From: Nostoc sp. FACHB-973
Lineage (GTDB): Bacteria > Cyanobacteriota > Cyanobacteriia > Cyanobacteriales > Nostocaceae
Reading direction: 5' to 3'
Length of the DNA stretch: 64,000 nucleotides
Assembly: GCF_014698115.1 (NCBI RefSeq)
Contig: NZ_JACJSJ010000017.1
Span: 1 to 64,000 of the forward strand
Part shown: piece after piece, positions 47,168-53,723 of the stretch
Layout: each line of letters begins with the position of its first letter
Position numbering within the stretch: position 1 is the first letter of the stretch
Position numbers and translations under genes: made by a program
The notes under the pieces: model-generated
What the model was told of the DNA's origin: nothing
What the model saw: only the letters and a program-made list of their open reading frames with translations
Databases searched by the model: none

Positions 47168-47952
47168 ACCGCACAATCACAGAGAGGAACAAATATTTGG
47201 GAAAGGTTTATTTAGTAGGTGCGGGGCCAGGAGATCCAGGACTAATAACCCTGAAGGCGAAAGGTTTATTGGAATGTGCAGATGTAGTCATCTATGATGC
47301 TTTAGTGAGTCCAGCAATTCTGGCAATGATTAATCCCCAAGCAGAGCAAATTAACGCTGGTAAGCGCAGAGGTAAACATTCGCTGTTCCAGGAAGAAACC
47401 ACTCAACTGCTGATTGATAAAGCCCAGGATCATGCAATTGTAGTGCGGCTAAAGGGTGGCGATCCCTTTATTTTTGGTCGTGGTGGCGAAGAAATGGCAG
47501 AATTAGTCAATGCCGGAATTCCAGTGGAAGTTGTGCCTGGTATCACTTCGGGAATTGCCGCCGCCGCCTATGCAGGTATACCATTGACGCATAGATTGTA
47601 TAGTTCTTCAGTGACATTTGTCACTGGACACGAAGCAGCAGGCAAATATAAACCCTTAGTTAATTGGAGTGCGATCGCCCACGGTTCCGAAACTGTTGTG
47701 ATTTATATGGGAATTCACAATTTACCTTACATTGTGGAACAATTAACAAAGGCTGGGTTGAGTTTAGAAACGCCTATTGCTTTAGTGCGGTGGGGTACGC
47801 GTCCAGAACAAGAAGAATTGATTGGGACATTGGAAACCATTGTCCAGCAAGTGGAGCAAACTGGATTTGGTGCGCCGGCGATCGCAGTCATTGGACAAGT
47901 CGTGAAGATGCACGAAATTTTGTCTGGTTGTCGCCCAGGAAAAAATCAATAG
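47164..47952 (+). CDS. cobA: Uroporphyrinogen-III C-methyltransferase
   Basis: 262 residues from the ATG at 47164 overlapping the sirB stop codon. SAM-dependent methyltransferase motifs: VYLVGAGPGDPGLITLKA, VVRLKGGDPFIFGRGGEE and VVPGITSGIAAAAYAGIPLTHR. It makes precorrin-2 from uroporphyrinogen III, the branch to siroheme and cobalamin. It is a stand-alone CobA/SumT without the CysG dehydrogenase/chelatase part; SirB upstream supplies the chelatase. The gene runs tail-to-tail into the relE-like toxin. Confidence 0.93.
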   Translation: MNRTITERNKYLGKVYLVGAGPGDPGLITLKAKGLLECADVVIYDALVSPAILAMINPQAEQINAGKRRGKHSLFQEETTQLLIDKAQDHAIVVRLKGGDPFIFGRGGEEMAELVNAGIPVEVVPGITSGIAAAAYAGIPLTHRLYSSSVTFVTGHEAAGKYKPLVNWSAIAHGSETVVIYMGIHNLPYIVEQLTKAGLSLETPIALVRWGTRPEQEELIGTLETIVQQVEQTGFGAPAIAVIGQVVKMHEILSGCRPGKNQ

Positions 47953-48197
47953 TCTTTTGGATGAGCAACTTTCGTGACTGTGATTAGCGAAGCTTCTTGG
48001 TGTATTTGATAAACAATCCGATATTGATCGAGAAAAACTAAATATAAATTTTCTCCAGATTCTAAATTTTTTACACCTTCTGGAAGTGGGTTCAATGCCA
48101 ATTCTTCTAACTTGGCGATCGCTTGCTGCTGCACTTGCGAATTCAGTTGTTTTATTTGCTGCACAGCTGTATTTATAATTTGTACTTTATAGCTCAC
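47946..48197 (-). CDS. RelE/ParE-family toxin
   Basis: 83 residues with the RelE fold motif order: VQIINTAVQQIKQL (helix), LEELALNPLPEGVKNLESGENLYLVFLDQYRIVYQIHQEASLITVTKVAHPKDY. This is the pattern of RelE-type ribosome-dependent RNases or ParE gyrase inhibitors; which one is not clear. It starts 4 bp inside the upstream antitoxin gene. The 3' ends of this gene and cobA overlap. Confidence 0.85.
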   Translation of the reverse strand: MSYKVQIINTAVQQIKQLNSQVQQQAIAKLEELALNPLPEGVKNLESGENLYLVFLDQYRIVYQIHQEASLITVTKVAHPKDY

Positions 48198-48463
48198 TGT
48201 CTCAGTTCCCTTTTGAGGTTTTCAAGAGATATTGTGCCGATTTGTGATACTTTCTCTATTGCTGCGCGAGCATCTGTGATATCGGCTTTGTCGCGTTTTG
48301 CTTCAATTAATTGATGTAACTGTTCCATTGAGGTAATCTCAATTCCTGGTTCCTCTCTGAGTTTATCAACTAATGCATAAAAAGCCTCTTGTTCATCTCG
48401 GTGTTCCAGCACATAAGCTCTTAATTCTTGCTTAGTCATCGCTTGAAAATTCGGCTTAGTCAT
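48194..48463 (-). CDS. Antitoxin-like protein (DUF6887-type)
   Basis: 89 residues. It begins MTKPNFQAMTKQELRAYVLEHRDEQEAFYALVDKLR, wording that I recall from the cyanobacterial DUF6887 family. The rest is helical and charged (MEQLHQLIEAKRDKADITDARAAIEKVSQIGTISLENLKRELRQ). It overlaps the RelE-like toxin gene by 4 bp downstream and the broken DUF6888-type gene by 8 bp upstream, so the three form one operon. As the gene preceding a RelE toxin it is the likely antitoxin. Confidence 0.7.
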   Translation of the reverse strand: MTKPNFQAMTKQELRAYVLEHRDEQEAFYALVDKLREEPGIEITSMEQLHQLIEAKRDKADITDARAAIEKVSQIGTISLENLKRELRQ

Positions 48464-48804
48464 AAGTTCTCACTCTTCCATTTGGGAATATTTCTAGTTG
48501 AGTGTCTTCTCCAGCCAGTATGTAAACACGGTTAGTTGTTTCATCTATTCTCAGAGGTTGTTTGAAAAGTATTGATCTGTGATTTTGGGCACTTGTTGAT
48601 CCCCCCTAACCCCCCTTAAGAAGGGGGGAAAACTTCTTAAAGTCCCCCTTTTTAAGGGGGATTTAGGGGGATCTAAAACGTTTTGCTACTAAGAAAAGGA
48701 CTTTTCAAACATCCTCTCACTACGTGAACTGAACAGTACATATTCGTCAAGTGGTAGCAAACTCTAAAAAGCTCTTTTGCTTGGTCTATTGTCGGCTCTT
48801 GCAT
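48456..48804 (-). pseudogene. DUF6888-type gene split by a MITE
   Basis: Two frames on either side of the MITE (48554-48716) read MQEPTIDQAKELFRVCYHLTNMYCSVHVV and RIDETTNRVYILAGEDTQLEIFPNGRVRTYD. Removing the MITE and one TCA duplication joins them in frame as HVVRIDETT, giving a complete 60-residue protein of the DUF6888 type, the usual partner of DUF6887. The stop lies inside the antitoxin gene. The insertion disrupts this gene but leaves the toxin and antitoxin frames intact. Confidence 0.85.
48554..48716. mobile_element. MITE with 17-bp inverted ends, flanked by TCA duplications (copy 2)
   Basis: 163 bp. It starts GAGGTTGTTTGAAAAGT and ends with the complement of GAGGATGTTTGAAAAGT (one mismatch). 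TCA flanks it at 48551-48553 and 48717-48719. The interior matches the 196-bp copy at 31096 except for that copy's 33-bp internal duplication. Its insertion point inside a reading frame fixes the element's exact boundaries. Confidence 0.9.
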
Positions 48805-48996
48805 AATTTAGTGCTACCACTTCCGTTGTGTAAAAAATAAACAATAAATCAATTCCCTTTAAAATAGCTAGCCCCCCAATTGGTGAGGAATCGAACTATT
48901 GTCTTTACTCTGATCATACGAATGTACTACACATTGCCCTAGAGGTGTAAAATCTGGCAGAATTAACGTAATTCATCCTTCTGCCACGTAAACCTG

Positions 48997-50898
48997 ATGC
49001 TAACAGGCCAAATTCTGCGAAATCGCTACAAAATTATCAAACTCTTAGGTAGCGGCGGCTTTGGCGACACCTACCTTGCTGAAGACTTAGACTTACCCAA
49101 CCATCCCAAGTGTGTAGTCAAACACCTCAAACCCAACTCCGACCCAATAGTATTACAAATCGTTAGAAGATTATTTGATAGCGAAGCCCAAGTTTTATAC
49201 CGCTTAGGAAATGATAGCGACCAGATACCGCGATTATTTGCCCACTTTGAAGAACAGGGCGAATTTTATTTAGTCCAAGAATTTGTAGATGGGGAAGACT
49301 TAAGCCAAGAAATCACTCCTGGTAAGCGATTAACTGAAAAAGAAGTCATAAAACTATTACAAGAAATTCTAGAAATCTTAGCAGTAGTTCACAAAAAGAA
49401 TATCATCCACCGCGACATTAAAACTCAGAACATTATGCGTCGCCGTCAAGATAGCAAAATAGTGCTGATTGATTTTGGCGCAGTCAAAGAAGTTAACACC
49501 ATGATGGTGAACGCCCAAGGTCAAACCAGTGTTAGCGTTGCCATTGGTACGCATGGTTATATGCCAAGCGAACAAGCAGCCGGACAACCAAAATTATGCA
49601 GCGATGTTTATGCGGTGGGAATGTTGGGAATTTATGCTTTGACAGGTTTACAACCCCACGAACTACCAAAAGACCCCACCAATGGTGAGATAATTTGGCG
49701 CAATTGGGCAAATGTTAGTGACAAACTTGCAAGCGTGTTGAGTAAGATGGTGAGTTATCACTTTCGGGATAGATACCCTTCAGCGGTGGAGGCGTTGCAA
49801 GCACTGACACCACAACACCCGCAACGACGACAACCACCGCCACCGCCAGCACCGCAACCCACACCAAACTTATCGCGTCGTCAGGTAATTCAAATAGCAG
49901 GTCAGGTAATTCAAATAGCAGGATGCTTCGCTGGGGGGTTTGGTTTAGCTGTGATAGGAGAACGTTTGCTATTTCCGTCTAATTCTCGAGATAGCACTAA
50001 AAATAGGTTGCGAACCTTTCAATTTGAAACGGTGACGGTAAATGCACAGGGAAACATTACCAACCGTCTCAACCAAGAAGCGAACTATTTTGTTGAAGAT
50101 TTGGGGAATGGTGTCACCTTGGAAATGGTACAGATACCAGGAGGAACCTTTACGATGGGTTCACCAGCAGGGGAGGCGAAACGAGAATCAGATGAAGGGT
50201 CGCAGCATCAAAATTTCGCGCTCTTGGAGGTTTGGAGTATTGCTCAGAGTCCATCATTACGAATAAAATCATCAGACGAAGAACCACAACATGAAGTAAA
50301 AGTACCTGGTTTTTTCATGGGGAAATATGAAGTCACCCAAGCACAGTATCAAGCAATTATGGGGACGAATCCTTCCAGGTTCAAAGGTGAGAAACGACCT
50401 GTAGAACAAGTAAGTTGGGATAATGCGGTAGAGTTTTGTACAAAATTGAGTCAGAAGACAGGACGTACTTACAGGCTACCCAGTGAGGCGGAATGGGAAT
50501 ATGCTTGTCGTGCGGGAACAACTACGCCGTTTTATTTCGGTGAAACGATAACCACAGATTTAGTTAACTACAATGGACGGGAAACAACAGATGTGGGGAA
50601 ATTTCCGCCAAACGCTTTCGGTTTGTATGATATGTGTGGTAATATATGGGAATGGTGTCAAGATGTATATCACGAGAGTTACCAAGGCGCACCAAAAGAT
50701 GGGAGTGCGTGGTTAACAAGTAAAGATAATAAGATATCTATCAATCCCAGAATTTTGCGGCGTGGCGGTTCGTGGAGTGACGACGCTACTCACTGTCGGT
50801 CTGCCGTCCGTGACTTCATCAACATACGCGGGCTTCGCCTCGGCGATGGGCCTAGAAGTGATTTGGGTTTTCGGGTGGTTGCGGTGGGTGTGGCGTGA
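48997..50898 (+). CDS. Ser/Thr protein kinase fused to an FGE-sulfatase (C-type-lectin-fold) domain; DGR-type target
   Basis: 633 residues. The kinase domain covers 1-270: [13 protein letters not shown], Lys42 in VVKHLK, catalytic HRDIKTQN (D140), DFGAVKE, and [18 protein letters not shown] Pro-rich linker is followed by a duplicated 7-residue motif (VIQIAGQ), which falls in a hydrophobic segment. The C-terminal FGE-sulfatase domain (360-633) has [43 protein letters not shown] and [12 protein letters not shown] ~30-residue insertion (about 398-430) partly duplicates SDE-x-PQHEV. The last ~45 residues (GGSW...CRSAVRDF...GFRVVAVG) have the layout of a variable region of diversity-generating retroelements. 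Confidence 0.9.
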   Translation: MLTGQILRNRYKIIKLLGSGGFGDTYLAEDLDLPNHPKCVVKHLKPNSDPIVLQIVRRLFDSEAQVLYRLGNDSDQIPRLFAHFEEQGEFYLVQEFVDGEDLSQEITPGKRLTEKEVIKLLQEILEILAVVHKKNIIHRDIKTQNIMRRRQDSKIVLIDFGAVKEVNTMMVNAQGQTSVSVAIGTHGYMPSEQAAGQPKLCSDVYAVGMLGIYALTGLQPHELPKDPTNGEIIWRNWANVSDKLASVLSKMVSYHFRDRYPSAVEALQALTPQHPQRRQPPPPPAPQPTPNLSRRQVIQIAGQVIQIAGCFAGGFGLAVIGERLLFPSNSRDSTKNRLRTFQFETVTVNAQGNITNRLNQEANYFVEDLGNGVTLEMVQIPGGTFTMGSPAGEAKRESDEGSQHQNFALLEVWSIAQSPSLRIKSSDEEPQHEVKVPGFFMGKYEVTQAQYQAIMGTNPSRFKGEKRPVEQVSWDNAVEFCTKLSQKTGRTYRLPSEAEWEYACRAGTTTPFYFGETITTDLVNYNGRETTDVGKFPPNAFGLYDMCGNIWEWCQDVYHESYQGAPKDGSAWLTSKDNKISINPRILRRGGSWSDDATHCRSAVRDFINIRGLRLGDGPRSDLGFRVVAVGVA

Positions 50899-50905
50899 GG
50901 ATTCC
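50756..50905 (+). other. Putative DGR variable region at the 3' end of the kinase-FGE gene
   Basis: From TTGCGGCGTGGCGGT to GTGGCGTGAG the sequence encodes LRRGGSW...CRSAVRDF...[11 protein letters not shown]. The invariant frame (GGSW, CRSA, GFRVV) with varied residues between is the usual look of a DGR variable region in FGE-type proteins. Its 3' end matches the template-like sequence at 51081-51211 at 31 of 34 bases. Confidence 0.55.
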
Positions 50906-51080
50906 TTCCCCTTTGCACTCTTGCCCTTTACACTTCTTATTCTTTTCCCTTGTTACCCGCCGTCAGGCGTAAAATTTTTTTTAAAATCTGGTGTCTCGAT
51001 ATCAGAACCATTATACACTACATTTAACTCAAATTTCTCAATTTGTTGAGAATTTGAGCATGGGGCAGGTCGTTTTTAGC

Positions 51081-51211
51081 TGCTGCGTGGCGGTAGTTGG
51101 ATCAACAATGCCAGGTATTGCCGTTATGGCGATCGCAATAGGAACGCGCGCGCGAATCGTAACAACAATGTTGGTTTTCGCGTGGTGGCGGTGGCTGTGG
51201 CGTGAGTACTC
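51081..51211 (+). other. DGR template-repeat-like sequence
   Basis: In the frame of the variable region this 131-bp stretch reads LLRGGSWINNARYCRYG, then DRNRNARANRNNN, then VGFRVVAVAVA and a stop. Asn codons (AAC/AAT) fill the places that vary in DGR proteins, which is the mark of a template repeat. A TAG precedes it, so it is not translated as part of a gene. It is 18 bp shorter in the middle than the neighbouring variable region and differs also at non-A bases, so it is not that region's recent template. No reverse transcriptase gene is within the window. Confidence 0.55.
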
Positions 51212-51212
51212 C

Positions 51213-51362
51213 TCAAAGTCAGAGTCGGTAAATGGGAATTTATCGAGCGTACACCAAGGAGTCCAGACCTGAACCAGCGGGGAAGGTGACGACCTCCGAA
51301 TATCAAACCGAGTCGGATAGCTTGGTAGGTTGCAAAACCGAAGACTTGTCCGACTCAATTTA
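51213..51362 (+). other. Structured region after the template-like repeat
   Basis: Stem GAGTCGGA (51308-51315)/TCCGACTC (51349-51356) encloses an inner GGTT/AACC stem; a GAGGT-type small hairpin (AGGTgacgACCT) precedes. DGR RNAs continue past the template into a structured spacer, so this fits, but a simple hairpin or relic is possible. Confidence 0.35.
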
Positions 51363-51365
51363 CAA

Positions 51366-51471
51366 GTAGGTTGGGTTGAGAAACGAAACCCAACGTTACC
51401 TGTGAGAATACGCGACGTTAATGTTGGGTTTCACTTCGTACCCTTCGGGATCTTGCTACAACCCAACCTAC
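51366..51471. repeat. Repeat with 13-bp inverted ends GTAGGTTGGGTTG
   Basis: 106 bp with perfect inverted ends (51366-51378 and 51459-51471) and inner GAAACCCAACGTTA/TAATGTTGGGTTTC arms. Partial copies are at 18412-18465 and at 51938-51972, where it interrupts the HEPN gene. It is probably a small non-autonomous element. Confidence 0.7.
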
Positions 51472-51572
51472 AAAATTTAGCTGATTAACCGAAGCAATTC
51501 CAATATTTTATAGCTATTCTGCCGCAAGCGGCTCGAAAATTTTGATCCTCACGAATAATCTCAAATAAATCT

Positions 51573-51872
51573 ATGAAAACAGGATTAAAACAATTACTAC
51601 AGGAAAAACGAGCAGAAATCCTCAACATTGCTGCTAAACATGGAGCTTCTAACGTCCGCGTTTTTGGTAGTGTAGCTAGAGGAGAAGAAACAGAAACCAG
51701 CGATATTGATTTTTTAGTTGATTATGATTTAGAGAAAATTTCTCCTTGGTTTCCTGGTGGGTTGATTTTAGATTTAGAGAATCTGTTAGATCGTAAAGTC
51801 GATGTTGTTACAAGTAAATCATTACATTATTTAATTCGAGACAAAGTTTTTCATGAGGCTATCTCGTTATGA
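51573..51872 (+). CDS. MNT-type nucleotidyltransferase (antitoxin of a HEPN/MNT pair)
   Basis: 99 residues. The polymerase-beta-type motif GSVARGEETETSDIDFLVD (GSxxRGxxxxxSDxDxxV) is complete, with a third Asp in KVDVVT. In HEPN-MNT toxin-antitoxin systems this enzyme adds nucleotides to and silences the HEPN RNase. It overlaps the following HEPN-like frame by four bases (ATGA), the usual arrangement. Confidence 0.88.
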   Translation: MKTGLKQLLQEKRAEILNIAAKHGASNVRVFGSVARGEETETSDIDFLVDYDLEKISPWFPGGLILDLENLLDRKVDVVTSKSLHYLIRDKVFHEAISL

Positions 51873-52042
51873 AAGATAGTCGAGTTTATTTGATTCACAT
51901 TCGAGATTGTATCACGAGAATTAAGCAATATACAGTTTTGGGTTTCACTTCGTTCAACCCAACCTACAAGATCCTGATTAAAAAAGCTAACAAGTTTTTA
52001 TTCGCTAACTTCAGAACTCACCATGAATCAAAAAACCTTTGA
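51869..52042 (+). pseudogene. HEPN toxin gene, cut after 23 codons
   Basis: MKDSRVYLIHIRDCITRIKQYT is the beginning of a DUF86/HEPN protein. Then the frame runs into GGGTTTCACTTCG repeat sequence (51938-51972) and unrelated residues, stopping at 52040. The RxxxxH RNase site that should follow is missing. The partner MNT gene remains complete. Confidence 0.75.
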
Positions 52043-52118
52043 CAGAATCGGCAGAAATGCTCAAGCCAAATGACTAACCGAAGAAACTCTAGAAGAATTA
52101 CTCGCCGATGAATCATAA
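52023..52118 (+). pseudogene. Antitoxin-like small gene with an in-frame stop
   Basis: MNQKTFDRIGRNAQAK, then TGA at 52071-52073, then LTEETLEELLADES before TAA. Both parts are in one frame and together look like the short antitoxins of cyanobacterial type II modules. No toxin partner follows. Confidence 0.45.
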
Positions 52119-52152
52119 ACGAGGCTTTAAACCTTATCTTTTTCGTAAATTA

Positions 52153-52521
52153 TCAATGTTTTACAGGAGTCGCCACTACTTCAGATACATTATTAACCTC
52201 ATTTCCATCGAAATCCTGATTTCGTTGTTTAAACTCATCCAACAAATTAAAGAACTTTTCAAAACCAGCCCTTTCATCGTGACAGTAAAGCATAATCATT
52301 TTCGACCAAGAGCTTACCGTTGTTATTCCTAGCTTTTTCTGTAACCAAGGCTGAAACTCTCCATAAAAATCTTCTTCCTCCTCAGTATTTTCAATTCCCA
52401 ATTCACTCCGAGAACATTCATACCCAACCAAAAACATAAATAAATCGCTCACAGAGGGACAACCAATATACATACCTGGTTTGGCTTGAATTTTTGCTAA
52501 AATTTCATATACTCCGCTCAT
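52153..52521 (-). CDS. Possible immunity protein of the papain-fold toxin
   Basis: 122 residues (MSGVYEILAKIQAKPGMYIGCPSVSDLFMFLVGYECSRSELG...). The segment KPGMYIGxPSVSDLFMFLxGY is a pattern I have seen in small cyanobacterial proteins with presumed immunity roles, but no established name comes to mind. It is acidic and soluble. It starts 32 bp after the toxin-like gene on the same strand, the toxin-then-immunity order of polymorphic toxin systems. The functional link is inferred from position. Confidence 0.55.
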   Translation of the reverse strand: MSGVYEILAKIQAKPGMYIGCPSVSDLFMFLVGYECSRSELGIENTEEEEDFYGEFQPWLQKKLGITTVSSWSKMIMLYCHDERAGFEKFFNLLDEFKQRNQDFDGNEVNNVSEVVATPVKH

Positions 52522-52553
52522 AATATTTTCTACTGATACTCTTGCTTTCTCTT

Positions 52554-52907
52554 TTAGAAATTATCTAACTCTTCTAAATAAAATTCACCACTGCGACAGG
52601 AAAAATCATTTATCCAGTCATCAGGGGGTAATCCTTGACGTGAAAGATTATCAAAAACTAGTCCTAAAACTTCTACACGGTAATGAATGCCATTATCAGT
52701 AATTGACTCACTATCACTGTAACGATCGCTAATTATAAAAAAATCATTTCGCTTTTTAGTTCTAAGCTTGATAATTTTTCCCTCAATTCCATTAGCATCG
52801 CTCCATGACTTCATTGCTATGGCACATTTGTCACATTCAAGATTTTTAAATTGAGAGGAAATATTGCCTAGTGCCTGATAAATTTCTTCAGTGGATAACC
52901 TGCTCAA
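52554..52907 (-). CDS. Papain-fold toxin domain protein (Tox-PL-2-like)
   Basis: 117 residues. Candidate catalytic residues are Cys in LECDKCAIAMKSW, His in NGIHYRVEV and Asp in LVFDNL, followed by GLPPDDWINDFSC. This order matches the Papain_fold_toxin domain normally found at the C-terminus of large secreted toxins. Here it stands alone without a delivery module, which is common for orphan cassettes in cyanobacteria. A possible immunity gene follows. Confidence 0.7.
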   Translation of the reverse strand: MSRLSTEEIYQALGNISSQFKNLECDKCAIAMKSWSDANGIEGKIIKLRTKKRNDFFIISDRYSDSESITDNGIHYRVEVLGLVFDNLSRQGLPPDDWINDFSCRSGEFYLEELDNF

Positions 52908-53104
52908 TCATACATCCTAGTATTTACTAATCGTTACATACTAAACATATTTTATAAAAAAGGCAGGCTGAAGACCCTTGAGGATAGCAGCGCAGTTGCG
53001 AATTTCGTACTTCAGACAAGGGGACGGCAGTTGCTTCTCAAATATTTCAAGCTGTGTTAAGAAACTTGAAGGTAGAGGAGGCAGTGGAATTTTTTCTATA
53101 TACC

Positions 53105-53205
53105 AAATTAAAAAGCGCCTGGGAGTGTTGCCGTGTTTCCACCCCAGACGCTTTTTATTTTTAACTTGCTCCTCACACACAACTAAAAGATATCACTGGT
53201 GCAAG
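53105..53205 (-). ncRNA. Yfr2-like small RNA, copy 1
   Basis: On the minus strand, a 5' stem GCAAGT/ACTTGC encloses TGTGTGTGAGGAG, followed by an AT linker and a terminator-like hairpin (GCGTCTGGGGTGGAAAC...ACACTCCCAGGCGC, then TTTTTAATTT). The loop with GGAAACA is the signature of the Yfr2/Cyano-1 family. Three copies stand in tandem here. Confidence 0.7.
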
Positions 53206-53271
53206 TAAAAAGCGAGTGTAGTGAGTGACACTTTCAAAACTGCACCACAATCCAATTTCTAGACCAAAATT

Positions 53272-53380
53272 AAAAAGCGTCTGGGAGTGTTGCCGTGTTT
53301 CCACCCCAAACGCTTTTTATTCTTAAACTTGCTCCTCACACACAACTAAAGATTATCACTACTTCTATGAAAAGGCAAGT
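53272..53380 (-). ncRNA. Yfr2-like small RNA, copy 2
   Basis: Same layout: a GCAAGT/ACTTGC-type 5' stem, GTGTGAGGAG, a linker and the GGAAACA-loop hairpin ending in GACGCTTTTTAATTTTGG. It is about 170 bp downstream of copy 1 in plus coordinates. The 5' half has more changes than the hairpin. Confidence 0.7.
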
Positions 53381-53403
53381 ATATTGAATAACAATTTTAA
53401 AAT

Positions 53404-53546
53404 AATTCGTAATTCGTAATTCGTAATTCGTAATGGGCTATGCCCCGCTACGCTAACGTAATTACGTTTTGTAACGGGGATTTAATCCCGATACAAAACG
53501 TTCTGCTTGTAGAGGCAGGGGAATTAAACTGAACATACTTTGTTAA
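53404..53546. repeat. (ATTCGTA)n array plus hairpin repeat, copy 2, with an inserted GGGCTATGCCCCG repeat
   Basis: Four AATTCGT heptamers (53404-53433), then a GGGCTATGCCCCGCTACGC patch (53434-53455), then the hairpin ATTACGTTTTGTAA...TACAAAACGTT and GCAGGGGAATTAAAC. It matches the element at 17409-17525. It lies between Yfr2-like copies 2 and 3. Confidence 0.6.
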
Positions 53547-53569
53547 AGTCCGATTTGTAGACGCAAACT

Positions 53570-53677
53570 AAAAAGCGTCTGGGAGTGTTGCCGTGTTTCC
53601 ACCCCAAACGCTTTTTATTTTTAACTTGCTCCTCACACACAACTAAAAGATATCACTGCTTTCATCAAAGAGCAAGT
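53570..53677 (-). ncRNA. Yfr2-like small RNA, copy 3
   Basis: The clearest copy: 5' stem ACTTGCTC/GAGCAAGT on the minus strand, then a hairpin GCGTTTGGGGTGGAAACACG...CACTCCCAGACGC and TTTTTAGTTT. It lies 46 bp after the stop codon of purH on the same strand, so it is either processed from the purH transcript or has its own promoter around 53685-53710. Confidence 0.72.
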
Positions 53678-53723
53678 ATTTTGAGTGACACTTTTAAAAC
53701 TGCACCAGACTAAACCCCAGAAG

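Noticed and set aside
48885..48960. tRNA-like T-arm (GGAATCGAACT) before the kinase-FGE gene
   Set aside because: On the minus strand the T-stem does not pair and no acceptor or anticodon arm can be built, so it is at most a tRNA relic.
53105..53677. NsiR1-type tandem RNA array
   Set aside because: NsiR1 repeats have a TCCGGA (DIF-type) promoter motif, which is absent here; the GGAAACA loop fits Yfr2/Cyano-1 better.
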